From: Ferruginibacter sp.
Lineage (GTDB): Bacteria; Bacteroidota; Bacteroidia; Chitinophagales; Chitinophagaceae
DNA: 64,000 nucleotides
Assembly (NCBI GenBank): GCA_013141115.1
Contig: JABFRP010000002.1
Span: 310,001 to 374,000 of the forward strand
Reading direction: 5' to 3'
Made by a program: the position numbers and the translations under genes. Each line of letters begins with the position of its first letter. Position 1 is the first letter of the stretch. The notes beneath the pieces were generated by a model. It was given only the letters and a program-made list of their open reading frames with translations. It was not told the DNA's origin and made no database searches. Positions 28,896-39,249 of this stretch are shown here, one piece after another.

Positions 28896-29495
28896 ATGAA
28901 AAGCACAATTTACTTGCTATTCATTTTTTTATTTAATACTGTATATGGGCAAAACTCATTACTAAAAGACAGTTTTAATTACGAAGTAAAAAAAGTAACC
29001 GGCGATTTAAACAAAGACAAAATAAATGATATTGTAATAGTAACACAAGATACTATCAATGATAAATCACCTTATAAATTACAAATCTATTTTGGCCAAC
29101 CTAATGGTGAATTAAAATTGATAATTACAACTGTAAAAGCAATTGAACAGCAGTTTCCAGATGGAAAAGAAGGCTATAAAACTGGAAACGGATTTGATGG
29201 CATAGCTATTAAAAAAGGAAAATTTAGCATCAGTAACCAATTATTAAGAGGAAATTTTGAACATCAATTTAGATTTCAAAATGGAAATTTTGAATTAATT
29301 GGTTTTTCTAAAGTTAGTTCAGATGGACAGGGAACAATAACTTCCATTGACTTTAACCTTTCAACAGGCTTAAGGATTGAAACAAGAGAACGATATGACA
29401 CTGATAAAGTTTTGAGTAGAAGTAAAAAGAAAGTAGTGATAAGGCCATTGCCAAAATTACAAGAATTTACACCGCTTGAAAATGAATGGTATTAA
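28896..29495 (+). CDS. Hypothetical secreted protein (start revised to MKSTIYLLF)
   Basis: Signal peptide followed by GDLNKDKINDIVIVTQD FG-GAP/VCBS-like segment. Confidence 0.65.
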   Translation: MKSTIYLLFIFLFNTVYGQNSLLKDSFNYEVKKVTGDLNKDKINDIVIVTQDTINDKSPYKLQIYFGQPNGELKLIITTVKAIEQQFPDGKEGYKTGNGFDGIAIKKGKFSISNQLLRGNFEHQFRFQNGNFELIGFSKVSSDGQGTITSIDFNLSTGLRIETRERYDTDKVLSRSKKKVVIRPLPKLQEFTPLENEWY

Positions 29496-29581
29496 AATAT
29501 TAATGCCGGGTCATTAACCTGCATACAATAATCTATATAATTCAATTTACCAGTACTAACTAAAACCGGTAAATTTGTTAC

Positions 29582-30850
29582 ATGAATCTTCCCCCACTTG
29601 CCGAACGTTTACGCCCCACATCGCTGGATGAATTAACCGGGCAACAACACCTTACAGGTAAAGGAAGTATTTTGCGTAAAGCTATCGAAGCTGGTAAAGT
29701 ACCCAGCATGATATTATGGGGGCCACCGGGTGTGGGCAAAACCACTATTGCCAATATTATTGCCCATACTTTACAAGTACCGTTTTATACGTTAAGCGCC
29801 ATCAGCAGCGGCGTAAAAGAGGTACGTGAAGTAATTGAGCTGGCCAAAAAGCAGCCCGGTACTTACGGGGTTATTTTATTTATTGATGAAATACACCGCT
29901 TTAATAAAGGCCAGCAGGATGCATTATTAGGTGCAGTTGAAAAAGGTATCATCACATTAATTGGCGCCACTACAGAAAATCCTTCTTTTGAAGTAAACAG
30001 CGCCTTGCTGAGCAGAACACAAGTGTACATTTTAAAAGCACTGGATGAAAAAGATCTGATCGCATTGTTGCAACATGCCATAAAAGATGATGTGGTTTTA
30101 CAAACCAAAAAAATAGTATTAAAAGAAACAGAAGCCATCATTAACATTTCGGGTGGCGATGCAAGAAAGTTACTGAACCTTTTAGAATTAGTAACGGATA
30201 CCTTAGGCAACAATGCGGTAATAACCGATAACGCCGTAATGGAAATTGCACAACAACGCATTGCATTGTACGATAAAAAAGGCGAGCAGCATTATGATAT
30301 TATTTCTGCTTTTATAAAAAGCATAAGAGGCAGCGATCCCAATGCGGCGGTATATTATTTGGCAAGAATGATAGAAGGCGGCGAAGATGTAAAATTTATT
30401 GCCAGAAGATTATTGATACTGGCCAGCGAAGATATTGGCAATGCCAACCCCAATGCCTTATTATTAGCCAACGCTACATTTGATGCTGTAAATAAAATTG
30501 GTTATCCTGAATCACAATTAATATTGTCGCAGTGTGTTATTTATTTAGCATCAAGTGTAAAAAGTAATTCGGCCACGGTTGCCATTAGCGCTGCCATGGC
30601 GGCGGTAAAGCAAGGCGGCGATCTATCGGTGCCCTTACATATCCGCAATGCCCCCACCAAATTAATGAAGCAGGAAGGTTATGGCAAGGGGTATGAATAT
30701 TCTCATAACTACGAAAATAATTTTTCGCCGCAGGAATATTTACCTGATGAAATAAAAGGTACTGCTTTTTATAATCCCGGCAGCAATGCCAGGGAAGAAG
30801 AGATGAAAAAATATTTAAAAAGCTTATGGAAAAACAAGTATGGCTATTAA
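29582..30850 (+). CDS. rarA: Replication-associated recombination protein A (RarA/MgsA AAA ATPase)
   Basis: [48 protein letters not shown]. Confidence 0.93.
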   Translation: MNLPPLAERLRPTSLDELTGQQHLTGKGSILRKAIEAGKVPSMILWGPPGVGKTTIANIIAHTLQVPFYTLSAISSGVKEVREVIELAKKQPGTYGVILFIDEIHRFNKGQQDALLGAVEKGIITLIGATTENPSFEVNSALLSRTQVYILKALDEKDLIALLQHAIKDDVVLQTKKIVLKETEAIINISGGDARKLLNLLELVTDTLGNNAVITDNAVMEIAQQRIALYDKKGEQHYDIISAFIKSIRGSDPNAAVYYLARMIEGGEDVKFIARRLLILASEDIGNANPNALLLANATFDAVNKIGYPESQLILSQCVIYLASSVKSNSATVAISAAMAAVKQGGDLSVPLHIRNAPTKLMKQEGYGKGYEYSHNYENNFSPQEYLPDEIKGTAFYNPGSNAREEEMKKYLKSLWKNKYGY

Positions 30851-32174
30851 AGCATACACTTATTTTGTAATGATGATAAAATTAAAACTGCATTTACTTT
30901 TTTGTTTTCTCCTGCCTGGCTTGTTTGCTGTTGCACAAATTGATACTACTCCGGTTTTTAAAGGCGCTGTAAAAGCCAGCCGGCAAAAAACTTACAGCAA
31001 TATTGTAAAGAACTCGATTATAAAAAATTTATCGCTGCCATTAACAGATAGTACTGAAGAGAATTGGGAAGATGCATTTTATGCAATGGAGCTCATCAAT
31101 TATAAACAGCTTTGGGTGAATGAAAAAATAAAGATGGCATTTGACAGTGCGGAGAAAAGAAGTACTGGTTTTCAAAGGGCTTTAATGGAGTTGGCTTATA
31201 CAAATTATACTGCTGAATTTAAACCCAATATCAATAAATTATTTCTGGTTACAAAAAATGCAAAAGTATTGGCTATGTGTGCAGAGTATTTATTGAGATC
31301 CGACAAATCACTAAAAAATATAGACAAAATTGGATCTGTAATTTTAAAAAGAAGAATTGAAGATTTCGATAACCAGGAATCAGCCTCCCTAATTCAATAT
31401 GAATTACTATGGCCCATTATGCAACTTGCCGAAAAAGAAAGTTATAAAGTAAAACTCTCCCCCGGAAAATTGTTAAATACAGAATTCCTGAAAGGCAACG
31501 TTGTACTTTACAGCATTCAGCGAAAAAACAGAAACTATCCCGGCATTATCATAGTAAAAGACACCAATGGGAATTTTATTACTACTGCACCAAATAAAAT
31601 ATTTTCTCTTACTCAATTAGCAAGAAGCATCACCAACATGCCCGGTTACTTAACCAATGGCAATACACCACAAGGCATTTTTAGAATGTACGGCTTTGCT
31701 GTAAGTAAAAGTGCTGCTATTGGCCCAACAGAAAATATTCAATTGACCATGCCCTTTGAAACTTCGGTACAGCATTTTTTAAAAGACAGTACAATTGTTG
31801 ATTCTGTATGGACGCCTGAATTATACGAAAGACTATTACCGGATGCTCTAAAAAAATACCATCCGCTATTTGGAACTTATTATGCAAGTGCCATTGGCCG
31901 CACCGAAATTATTGCGCATGGCACCACCGTTGATCCGGCATATTACAAAGGGCAAACTTTTTATCCTTACACTCCTACGCAGGGTTGCTTATGCACCAAA
32001 GAAATCTGGAGTGATATAAATGGTAAGCGCATAATAAGCGATCAGCAAAAATTAGCAGATGCCGTAAAAAAAGCCGGTGGCGCCGATGGCTATTTAATTG
32101 TATTTGAAATTGACGACCAGCAAAAACCGGTAAGCATTGATGAAATACTGCCTTACTTAAAAATAAAGCAATAA
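30840..32174 (+). CDS. Secreted protein, possible divergent L,D-transpeptidase-like
   Basis: Signal peptide; IIAHGTTVDPAYYKGQTFYPYTPTQGCLCTKEIW resembles the HGT...(S/T)xGC arrangement of YkuD domains. Confidence 0.5.
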   Translation: MAIKAYTYFVMMIKLKLHLLFCFLLPGLFAVAQIDTTPVFKGAVKASRQKTYSNIVKNSIIKNLSLPLTDSTEENWEDAFYAMELINYKQLWVNEKIKMAFDSAEKRSTGFQRALMELAYTNYTAEFKPNINKLFLVTKNAKVLAMCAEYLLRSDKSLKNIDKIGSVILKRRIEDFDNQESASLIQYELLWPIMQLAEKESYKVKLSPGKLLNTEFLKGNVVLYSIQRKNRNYPGIIIVKDTNGNFITTAPNKIFSLTQLARSITNMPGYLTNGNTPQGIFRMYGFAVSKSAAIGPTENIQLTMPFETSVQHFLKDSTIVDSVWTPELYERLLPDALKKYHPLFGTYYASAIGRTEIIAHGTTVDPAYYKGQTFYPYTPTQGCLCTKEIWSDINGKRIISDQQKLADAVKKAGGADGYLIVFEIDDQQKPVSIDEILPYLKIKQ

Positions 32175-32183
32175 TATTACAAG

Positions 32184-32212
32184 AAAGTCAGGTTTTTAAA
32201 ACCCTGGCTTCC
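32184..32212 (+). terminator. Candidate hairpin terminator
   Basis: aagtcaggttttt / aaaaccctggctt imperfect stem. Confidence 0.4.
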
Positions 32213-32242
32213 TTAGTATTTGCTTCATCTAAAATCACAATA

Positions 32243-32620
32243 ATGAAAAAAGATATTACAAGCAGGGCGGATATTGAAAAATTAATTATTGACTTTTACG
32301 AAAAAGTGAAACTGGATAAAACCATTGGTTTTATTTTTACCGAAGTGGTACCCATTAACTGGGCGCATCATATTCCGGTAATAGTTGATTTTTGGGAAAG
32401 CATTTTACTGGACAATCCGGTGTATAAAAAAAATGCAATGGAAGTGCATTACGATCTGAATAAAAAAGTACCCTTGCAAAAGGAACATTTTGACAGCTGG
32501 CTGCATTTATTTATTTCCACTGTGGATGAATTGTTTGAAGGCAAGATTGCAGCGCTGGCAAAAACAAGGGCCAAATCAATCGGGCATTTAATGCTGTTTA
32601 AAATGAGTAATGCAAACTGA
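32243..32620 (+). CDS. Group III truncated hemoglobin
   Basis: 125 aa; IEKLIIDFYEKVKLDKTIGFIF, HFDSWLHLFISTVDELFEG. Confidence 0.85.
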   Translation: MKKDITSRADIEKLIIDFYEKVKLDKTIGFIFTEVVPINWAHHIPVIVDFWESILLDNPVYKKNAMEVHYDLNKKVPLQKEHFDSWLHLFISTVDELFEGKIAALAKTRAKSIGHLMLFKMSNAN

Positions 32621-32792
32621 TGGCACGCAGAGGGGCAGAGAACGCAAAGGGAGGTGAAAAAAATGAAGTAGCAATTGGATGATTAAAGATTTACTGTTGA
32701 AGAGTGCGACGCCACAAATGCTGATACAGGCAAAAATGTTCGTCCCCAAAAAAAACAAAGCATATTGAATTTAATAACACAGCTATTTACTA

Positions 32793-33293
32793 ATGGAGCA
32801 ACAATCTAAGTTCCCCGCCAACGAGTTTGGGGAACAGGGGCCTTTGGAATTGCACTGGGCACTTAAAAAATTTGACCAATTAACTGTTGTAGAACTGTAC
32901 GCCATTTTACAATTGCGTAGCGAAGTATTTGTGGTAGAACAAAATTGCCCCTACCAGGATGCGGACAATAAGGATCAAAAAAGTTTTCACTTTATGGGCT
33001 GGGATGGAGCCACACTGGTGGCTTACACACGTATAATTCCGCAGGGAATTTCCTATACCGAGGCCAGTATTGGTCGTGTTGTTACTAATCCAAAATATCG
33101 TGGCACCGGGGCTGGTAAACAATTAATGAAACGTAGTATAAATAATACGTTTGAATTATTTAATTGCACAACAATAAAAATAGGCGCTCAATTATACCTT
33201 AAAAAATTTTATGAAGACCTGGGTTTTGTGCAGTGCAGTGAGCATTACCTGGAAGATAATATCCCACATATAGAGATGCTGCTATCAAAATAA
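32793..33293 (+). CDS. GNAT acetyltransferase, ElaA-like
   Basis: LQLRSEVFVVEQNCPYQDADNKDQ; ASIGRVVTNPKYRGTGAGKQLM. Confidence 0.88.
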   Translation: MEQQSKFPANEFGEQGPLELHWALKKFDQLTVVELYAILQLRSEVFVVEQNCPYQDADNKDQKSFHFMGWDGATLVAYTRIIPQGISYTEASIGRVVTNPKYRGTGAGKQLMKRSINNTFELFNCTTIKIGAQLYLKKFYEDLGFVQCSEHYLEDNIPHIEMLLSK

Positions 33294-33437
33294 TCGGTTT
33301 ATCAAACAATATTTAACAAAAGCTTCCGTTATTGGTAAGTGGTATTGTAAATTTTCTTTGGGGGTATAGCATTGCAGCGCATTTACATTATTGCACCAAC
33401 AATCCAATTTCTGTAGAAAAACTAAATCTGAATTCTG

Positions 33438-34436
33438 ATGAAACCAAGTTTACCCAAATCTGCTGGTAAAGCCCTGTTGCTTTTGTCGGTTTGCTTTTTA
33501 CTCCTTAGCAAATCAAATGCCCAAGCTTTTATTTTTGGTAATGAAAAAATTAAATTTGAAGCCGGATTAAATTTTGGCCCAAGTTTCTTTTTAGGCGACC
33601 TGGGTGGCAATGCAGGAAAGGGAAAAAATAATTTAAAAGATCTTAATTTGGAATTTACCAAATTAATGAAGGGTGCATACATAACTATGTATCCCAATAA
33701 ATGGGTTGGCTTAAGATTAGCCGCCAGCCTTACTTATCTTGAAGGTGATGATGCTACCATTAATACAAATGGCATTGATGAATTATGGCGCAAGCAACGT
33801 AACCTTGATTTTAGAACCAATGTTTGGGAAGTTAACGGTGCCGTAGAAATTTTTCCCACCATGATATTCAGCAATGATCCGGAAAATGAGCCAAGGTTAA
33901 GACCTTATGGTTTAATTGGTGCAGGTGTTTTTCATTTTAATCCACAAGGTTCTCTTAAAGCTGCTAATGGCGATAAGATATGGTACGACTTGCATAAATT
34001 ACGTACCGAAGGACAAGGCATGGCAGAATACCCTTACAGTAAACCTTACCAGTTAACACAAATGAATGTATTGTATGGTGGTGGTTTAAAATATTATTTA
34101 TCAGACAGGGTAAATATTGGTGCAGAATTTTTATACCGTAAAACATTTACTGACTATATTGATGATGTAAGTCAGAAATATATTGACCCCAGGAATTTTG
34201 CTAAATATTTACCTGCTGGCGATGCAGCTTTAGCATCAAGATTGTACGATAAAACTATTGGCATTATTTACCCTGGAATGACGAGGTGGCCGGAAGGCAC
34301 ACAACGTGGTGATTTAAAAAACAAGGATACTTATTTTTCTGTTATTGCAAAAGTAGGTTTTAGGCTGGGCCCAATTTACGAAAGCTCATTTGCAAGAAGT
34401 GCAGCAAGGCAAACAAGATGTCCATCAGTTTATTAA
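33438..34436 (+). CDS. Outer-membrane beta-barrel protein (DUF6089-like)
   Basis: Signal peptide; GGNAGKGKNNLKDLNLEFTKLMKGAYITMYPNKWVGLRLAAS; repeated aromatic beta strands. Confidence 0.75.
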   Translation: MKPSLPKSAGKALLLLSVCFLLLSKSNAQAFIFGNEKIKFEAGLNFGPSFFLGDLGGNAGKGKNNLKDLNLEFTKLMKGAYITMYPNKWVGLRLAASLTYLEGDDATINTNGIDELWRKQRNLDFRTNVWEVNGAVEIFPTMIFSNDPENEPRLRPYGLIGAGVFHFNPQGSLKAANGDKIWYDLHKLRTEGQGMAEYPYSKPYQLTQMNVLYGGGLKYYLSDRVNIGAEFLYRKTFTDYIDDVSQKYIDPRNFAKYLPAGDAALASRLYDKTIGIIYPGMTRWPEGTQRGDLKNKDTYFSVIAKVGFRLGPIYESSFARSAARQTRCPSVY

Positions 34437-34456
34437 ACTTTGTAAAACCAATAACT

Positions 34457-34552
34457 ATGAACAATAATTTACACATCAACCCAACTACATTAAAAGCAGC
34501 TTTTGTTTTAGCAACCTGCATGTTTTTAATATTGCATTACATTAAAGTATAA
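34457..34552 (+). CDS. Candidate 31-aa single-TM microprotein
   Basis: ATG..TAA reading MNNNLHINPTTLKAAFVLATCMFLILHYIKV; not in supplied ORF track because of length. Confidence 0.35.
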   Translation: MNNNLHINPTTLKAAFVLATCMFLILHYIKV

Positions 34553-34752
34553 AAGGTATTTATAAAGAGTATGTAGTACAAAGTGATACAACAGAAGTCA
34601 GCCCCCGAGGAACCGAGGAATTTATTTATTTTCCTTGCTACCCCTGAAACCACAATCTTAAGATTTCGTTACTATCCTTTGAACTAATTTTTGTGATTTA
34701 ATCTATTTCTTATAAAAAGTCCATTCGTCTTTATGCGGATGGATTTTTTATT

Positions 34753-35304
34753 TCAGTCATCTTCCGGATCAAAATTTTCAAAAAAATTCTTTGCGTCAAA
34801 TGGCTCATCATCAGGAAAAGAGGCGGGATCGTTAAACAAATGCCATTCATCGGGCAGGTCGTGTTGCTTATCAAAAGCAGTTATCCAATCAATAAATATT
34901 TTTCTGAACGCTTCTATTTCATTTCGCAGTACATCAATATATTGCTGCTCTATGCCATGAAATTCTTTACAAGCCCATAACTGTTCCCTCAACTGGCAAA
35001 TATTTACTTTAATAATAACAGCATTCTCCATCATCAGGCTGTAATATTCCATAGCTGCTGCGCCTGCTATTTTTGCAGGCACCAGATGAGCGTTCTGCAT
35101 CATCAAACTTTTTGTACTTGCCCCATCATCATCTTCTTCGGGCATCATATCACAAATAGTTCTTGCCAAATTTAAAATGTCGATACTTTTTTTATACAGG
35201 GCTTTGCCATGTTGCTTTACCGGTTTCCAGCTTTCACTTTTTTCATCATCGTCTTCATGCATACCATTGTAGCTAAAAAAACTTCCTATGTTTTCATCAC
35301 TCAT
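34753..35304 (-). CDS. Hypothetical protein, acidic C-terminus
   Basis: 183-aa ORF upstream of and co-directional with uvrA (- strand). Confidence 0.6.
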   Translation of the reverse strand: MSDENIGSFFSYNGMHEDDDEKSESWKPVKQHGKALYKKSIDILNLARTICDMMPEEDDDGASTKSLMMQNAHLVPAKIAGAAAMEYYSLMMENAVIIKVNICQLREQLWACKEFHGIEQQYIDVLRNEIEAFRKIFIDWITAFDKQHDLPDEWHLFNDPASFPDDEPFDAKNFFENFDPEDD

Positions 35305-35315
35305 ATTTACATGAT

Positions 35316-38186
35316 TTATTTTAGTTCCGCTTGCAAAAATTTTCCTGTAAAACTTTCTTTTACTTTTATCAAACCTTCCGGCATACCTTCAAACAATACT
35401 CTTCCTCCGCCATCGCCGCCTTCGGGGCCAATATCAATAATATGATCGGCCACTTTTATTACATCCATATTATGTTCAATTACTAATACGGAGTTTCCCC
35501 TGTCTACCAATTTATATAATACTTCCAGTAAGTGTTGTATATCCTGAAAATGCAAACCCGTTGTAGGTTCATCCAAAATATAAAAAGTTTTGCCCGTATC
35601 TTTTTTTCCCAACTCGGTAGATAATTTTACACGCTGTGCTTCGCCACCGCTTAGTGTTACAGCACTTTGGCCCAAAGTAATATAACCAAGCCCAACTTCC
35701 TGCAGCACTTTTATTTTTCTGAAAATATAAGGCACTGGCTGAAAAAATTCTACGGCTTCATCCACCGTCATATCCAGCACATCACTAATGCTTTTTCCTT
35801 TGTAGCGAATTTCCAGGGTTTCCCTGTTGTATCTTCTGCCATTGCATTTTTCGCAATGCACATATACATCGGGTAAAAAATTCATTTCAATTACCCTCAT
35901 ACCACCGCCTTCGCACACATCGCACCTGCCTGTTTTTACGTTGAAGGAAAAACGGCCTGCATTATAACCTCTTATTTTTGCTTCGGGCACTGCAGCAAAT
36001 AATGTTCTGATATCGGTAAAAAAACCGCAGTAGGTTGCAGGGTTACTCCGTGGTGTACGGCCAATAGGGCTTTGATCAATTTCAATTACTTTATCAATCA
36101 ACTCCATGCCCTTAATACTTTTATAAGGAAGGGGATTTGCTTTTGAATTATAACAAAATTTATTCAGCAGTGGATATAAAGTTTCATTTATTAAAGTAGA
36201 TTTTCCGCTGCCACTAACACCAGTTACCACAATTAATTTACCCAACGGAAATTTTACCGAAACATTTTGCAAGTTATTACCACTTACGCCTGTCAGTTCT
36301 ATAAATTTTCCATTTCCTTTTCGCCTTTCTTTAGGTATGGCAATACTTTTTTTACCACTTAAGTATTGTGCCGTATCCGAGTTTGATTTTAAAACAAATT
36401 CCGGTGTGCCTTCGCTAACAATTTGCCCGCCATGCTTACCTGCTTTGGGGCCAATGTCTACCAGATAATCTGCAGCCAGCATAATATCTTTATCATGCTC
36501 TACCACCAAAACACTGTTACCAATATCACGTAAATTTTGCAGCGCAGTAATTAGTCGCTGGTTATCTCTTTGATGCAACCCAATACTGGGCTCATCTAAA
36601 ATATAAGTGATGCCCTGTAACTGACTGCCAATTTGTGTGGCTAAACGAATACGCTGGCTTTCGCCACCACTTAATGTTCTGCTGGGGCGGCCAACAGTGA
36701 GATAAGTTAATCCTACATCTAATAAAAACTGTAAGCGCTCTCTAATTTCTTTCAGCACATCTTTGGCTATGGAGTTTTGCTTTTTATCCAACCGCAATTC
36801 AAGTCCGTCAAACCATGCCGCCAAGTTATCTAAATTCATAGCGCTTAACTCTGCAATATTTCTTTCATCTACTTTAAACCATAAGCTCTCTTTTCTTAAA
36901 CGTGTGCCATTGCAGGTAGTACAGTCAGATAACTGCATATATTTTTCTACCCAGGTTCGTAATGCTTCGTTGCTGTTGGGCGAACTGAACCATCTTTTAA
37001 GCATAGGAATAATGCCTTCGTAGCTACCGGTATATTCCAATGGCACTGTATCATCACTAAGATCTAAATTTAAATCGCCATTAATATTTTGGTCGCCGTA
37101 CAACAGCAGATCCAATTGCTCTTTTGGTAAATCATTTAATGGTTTGCCTAAATTAATTTTATACTTTTTAGCAAATACCACCACTTGCTGGTACACACTT
37201 GCTTCACGCTCTTCGCCCAACGGAATAATACCGCCTTCTTTTACTGTTTTGGATTTATCCGGCAGCACTTCATCCATATCAATGCTATATACATTACCCA
37301 AACCTTTACAAGTGGGGCAGGCTCCATAAGGACTGTTGAATGAAAATGCATTAGGTGAAGGTTCTTCGTAACTGATGCCGGTATCAATACACATCAGTTG
37401 TTTACTAAACTGTACAATTTTTTCATTGCCTTCCACCAGTAAAAACAATAAGTCTTTACCCAACTGCAAAGTTTTTTGCACACTCTGGCTCAGGCGAAAT
37501 TTCATATCATCATTTACCGGCAATCTGTCTACCACCAATTCTATATCATGAATTTTATAACGGTCCACCTGCATTTTAGCCACCAGGTCTTTTACTTCTC
37601 CGTCAACCCTTACTTTTAAAAATCCTTTTTTTCTTACTTCTTCAAACAGTTCCCTGTAATGCCCTTTTCTTCCCCGTACCAATGGTGCCAGTAAACTGAT
37701 CTTTTTATTTTCGTAGCGGTCAAAAATGGCGCTCACAATTTCTTCTTCGCTAAACTTTACCATTTTTTTGCCAGTGTTGTAACTGTATGCCTCCCCCACT
37801 CTTGCATATAACAAGCGCAAAAAATCATAAATTTCCGTAACGGTACCAACAGTGCTTCGTGGATTTTTATTGGTAGTTTTTTGTTCGATAGAAATTACAG
37901 GCGAAAGCCCGGTGATCTTATCCACATCGGGCCGTTCCATATCGCCAACAAACTGGCGGGCATAAGCACCAAAACTTTCCATGTAACGGCGCTGGCCCTC
38001 ATTATAAATGGTATCAAACGCCAATGATGATTTACCACTGCCACTAAGGCCGGTAAAAACCACCAATTGATTTTTAGGAATCTTAATATCAATATTTTTA
38101 AGATTGTGTTCCCTTGCACCAAATACTTCAATAAAATCGTTGTTGCTGATCGCTTCCGTAACGGATGCCTTTTTTATTTTACCCAT
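35316..38186 (-). CDS. uvrA: Excinuclease ABC subunit A
   Basis: 956 aa; two ABC modules, GLSGSGKSSLAFDT, zinc-finger CPTCKGLG and CDVCEGGGMRVIEM. Confidence 0.96.
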   Translation of the reverse strand: MGKIKKASVTEAISNNDFIEVFGAREHNLKNIDIKIPKNQLVVFTGLSGSGKSSLAFDTIYNEGQRRYMESFGAYARQFVGDMERPDVDKITGLSPVISIEQKTTNKNPRSTVGTVTEIYDFLRLLYARVGEAYSYNTGKKMVKFSEEEIVSAIFDRYENKKISLLAPLVRGRKGHYRELFEEVRKKGFLKVRVDGEVKDLVAKMQVDRYKIHDIELVVDRLPVNDDMKFRLSQSVQKTLQLGKDLLFLLVEGNEKIVQFSKQLMCIDTGISYEEPSPNAFSFNSPYGACPTCKGLGNVYSIDMDEVLPDKSKTVKEGGIIPLGEEREASVYQQVVVFAKKYKINLGKPLNDLPKEQLDLLLYGDQNINGDLNLDLSDDTVPLEYTGSYEGIIPMLKRWFSSPNSNEALRTWVEKYMQLSDCTTCNGTRLRKESLWFKVDERNIAELSAMNLDNLAAWFDGLELRLDKKQNSIAKDVLKEIRERLQFLLDVGLTYLTVGRPSRTLSGGESQRIRLATQIGSQLQGITYILDEPSIGLHQRDNQRLITALQNLRDIGNSVLVVEHDKDIMLAADYLVDIGPKAGKHGGQIVSEGTPEFVLKSNSDTAQYLSGKKSIAIPKERRKGNGKFIELTGVSGNNLQNVSVKFPLGKLIVVTGVSGSGKSTLINETLYPLLNKFCYNSKANPLPYKSIKGMELIDKVIEIDQSPIGRTPRSNPATYCGFFTDIRTLFAAVPEAKIRGYNAGRFSFNVKTGRCDVCEGGGMRVIEMNFLPDVYVHCEKCNGRRYNRETLEIRYKGKSISDVLDMTVDEAVEFFQPVPYIFRKIKVLQEVGLGYITLGQSAVTLSGGEAQRVKLSTELGKKDTGKTFYILDEPTTGLHFQDIQHLLEVLYKLVDRGNSVLVIEHNMDVIKVADHIIDIGPEGGDGGGRVLFEGMPEGLIKVKESFTGKFLQAELK

Positions 38187-38277
38187 TTGTACTTACTTAT
38201 TGTAAAGATAAAACAAAAACTAAAGTATTTAGTTGTGTATTATTTGTTTTATTAATTTGCAGCTTCAATTTAACTGT

Positions 38278-38838
38278 ATGGCATTAAATTTATTTGGTAA
38301 GAAAGAAGACGAAGCTCCCGAAAGTATTTTTACCGACCGAACCTATATGAGCGTGGCGGCAAAAACCAATGCCTGTATTACATTAGCCAAACAGCAACCA
38401 GGTACTTTATTCATTTGCTGGTTTAATGAAACCCTTAAAAAATTAAAAGCTGCATTTGTTGCAAATGGCATTGATGAAATGACGGTAATTGATGCCAGGC
38501 AAATGCATAGCGGTATGCTAAATAATAAAACAGCCGTTTTTGCAGAACATTATCCATTGCACGAAAAAGAGATAGCATTGGTAGAGCACTGGCCTCTACA
38601 AAAAATAATTGTGTACAGCTCGATGGATGAACCTTTATTTAAACATTTGGGCAGCGAAAAAATGATACCCTTAATGAAACTGCTGGGTATGAAAGAAGAT
38701 GAAGTAATTGAACATTCTTTTGTAAGCAAATCGATAATAAAAGGACAGGCAAAAATTGCAGCTATGGTTAGTTTGGAACAACCAGCCAATTCGCAGGAAG
38801 AATGGCTGGAGAAGAACCTTAAAAATTATGATTCCTGA
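38278..38838 (+). CDS. Hypothetical protein (start revised to MALNLFGKKE)
   Basis: In-frame ATG at 38278 gives a conserved-looking N-terminus. Confidence 0.6.
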   Translation: MALNLFGKKEDEAPESIFTDRTYMSVAAKTNACITLAKQQPGTLFICWFNETLKKLKAAFVANGIDEMTVIDARQMHSGMLNNKTAVFAEHYPLHEKEIALVEHWPLQKIIVYSSMDEPLFKHLGSEKMIPLMKLLGMKEDEVIEHSFVSKSIIKGQAKIAAMVSLEQPANSQEEWLEKNLKNYDS

Positions 38839-38892
38839 AACACAATACAGTAAAGGCTTTCAGACTTCTTTACAATTATTTTACATTTTTTA

Positions 38893-38925
38893 TTTGGCAG
38901 TTTCAACCTTGTCATTATATCTTTG
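38893..38925 (+). promoter_or_regulatory. Bacteroidota-type promoter of SAM riboswitch transcript (-33 TTTG, -7 TATCTTTG)
   Basis: TTTG at 38893-38896, 21-nt spacer, TATCTTTG at 38918-38925, just upstream of the riboswitch. Confidence 0.65.
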
Positions 38926-38945
38926 CGCCAGTTCTTTAAACATCT

Positions 38946-39064
38946 CTTATCAAGAAAGGCAGAGGGTAATGGCCCGATGAAGCCTTGACAACCAGCCGTG
39001 GTATGTGTCTCACAGACCACAGCAAAGGTGCCAATTCCATCCGCCAGCTGGCGGAACAGATAAG
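38946..39064 (+). ncRNA. SAM-I (S-box) riboswitch
   Basis: cttatcaagaaaggcagagggtaatggcccgatgaagccttgacaaccagcc...aaaggtgccaattcca...gataag matches the S-box core; P1 closes cttatc/gataag. Confidence 0.93.
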
Positions 39065-39100
39065 TCAGATCTTCAGCCTAAATACTTTCATCAAAATATT

Positions 39101-39133
39101 AAAGCTCATCTGATTTACGGATGAGCTTTTTTT
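39101..39133 (+). terminator. Riboswitch expression-platform terminator
   Basis: aaagctcatc tgatttacg gatgagcttttttt. Confidence 0.88.
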
Positions 39134-39165
39134 ATGCCCCGGGCTGAAGCCCGGAGCAATTCAAT
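39134..39165. repeat. GC-rich palindromic repeat gccccgggctgaagcccggagcaattc
   Basis: Near-perfect palindrome directly after the riboswitch terminator. Confidence 0.55.
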
Positions 39166-39249
39166 CCAGCCCGTCATACTCTCGTTCCTGATAATTGTGT
39201 TGATTTACTATTTAACCAATAAACGAATTAACTAATAAACTGATCAAGA

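Noticed and set aside
38756-39020. ORFs 38756-38980 (+) and 38826-39020 (-)
   Set aside because: They overlap the upstream gene, the promoter and the SAM-I riboswitch; not protein coding.
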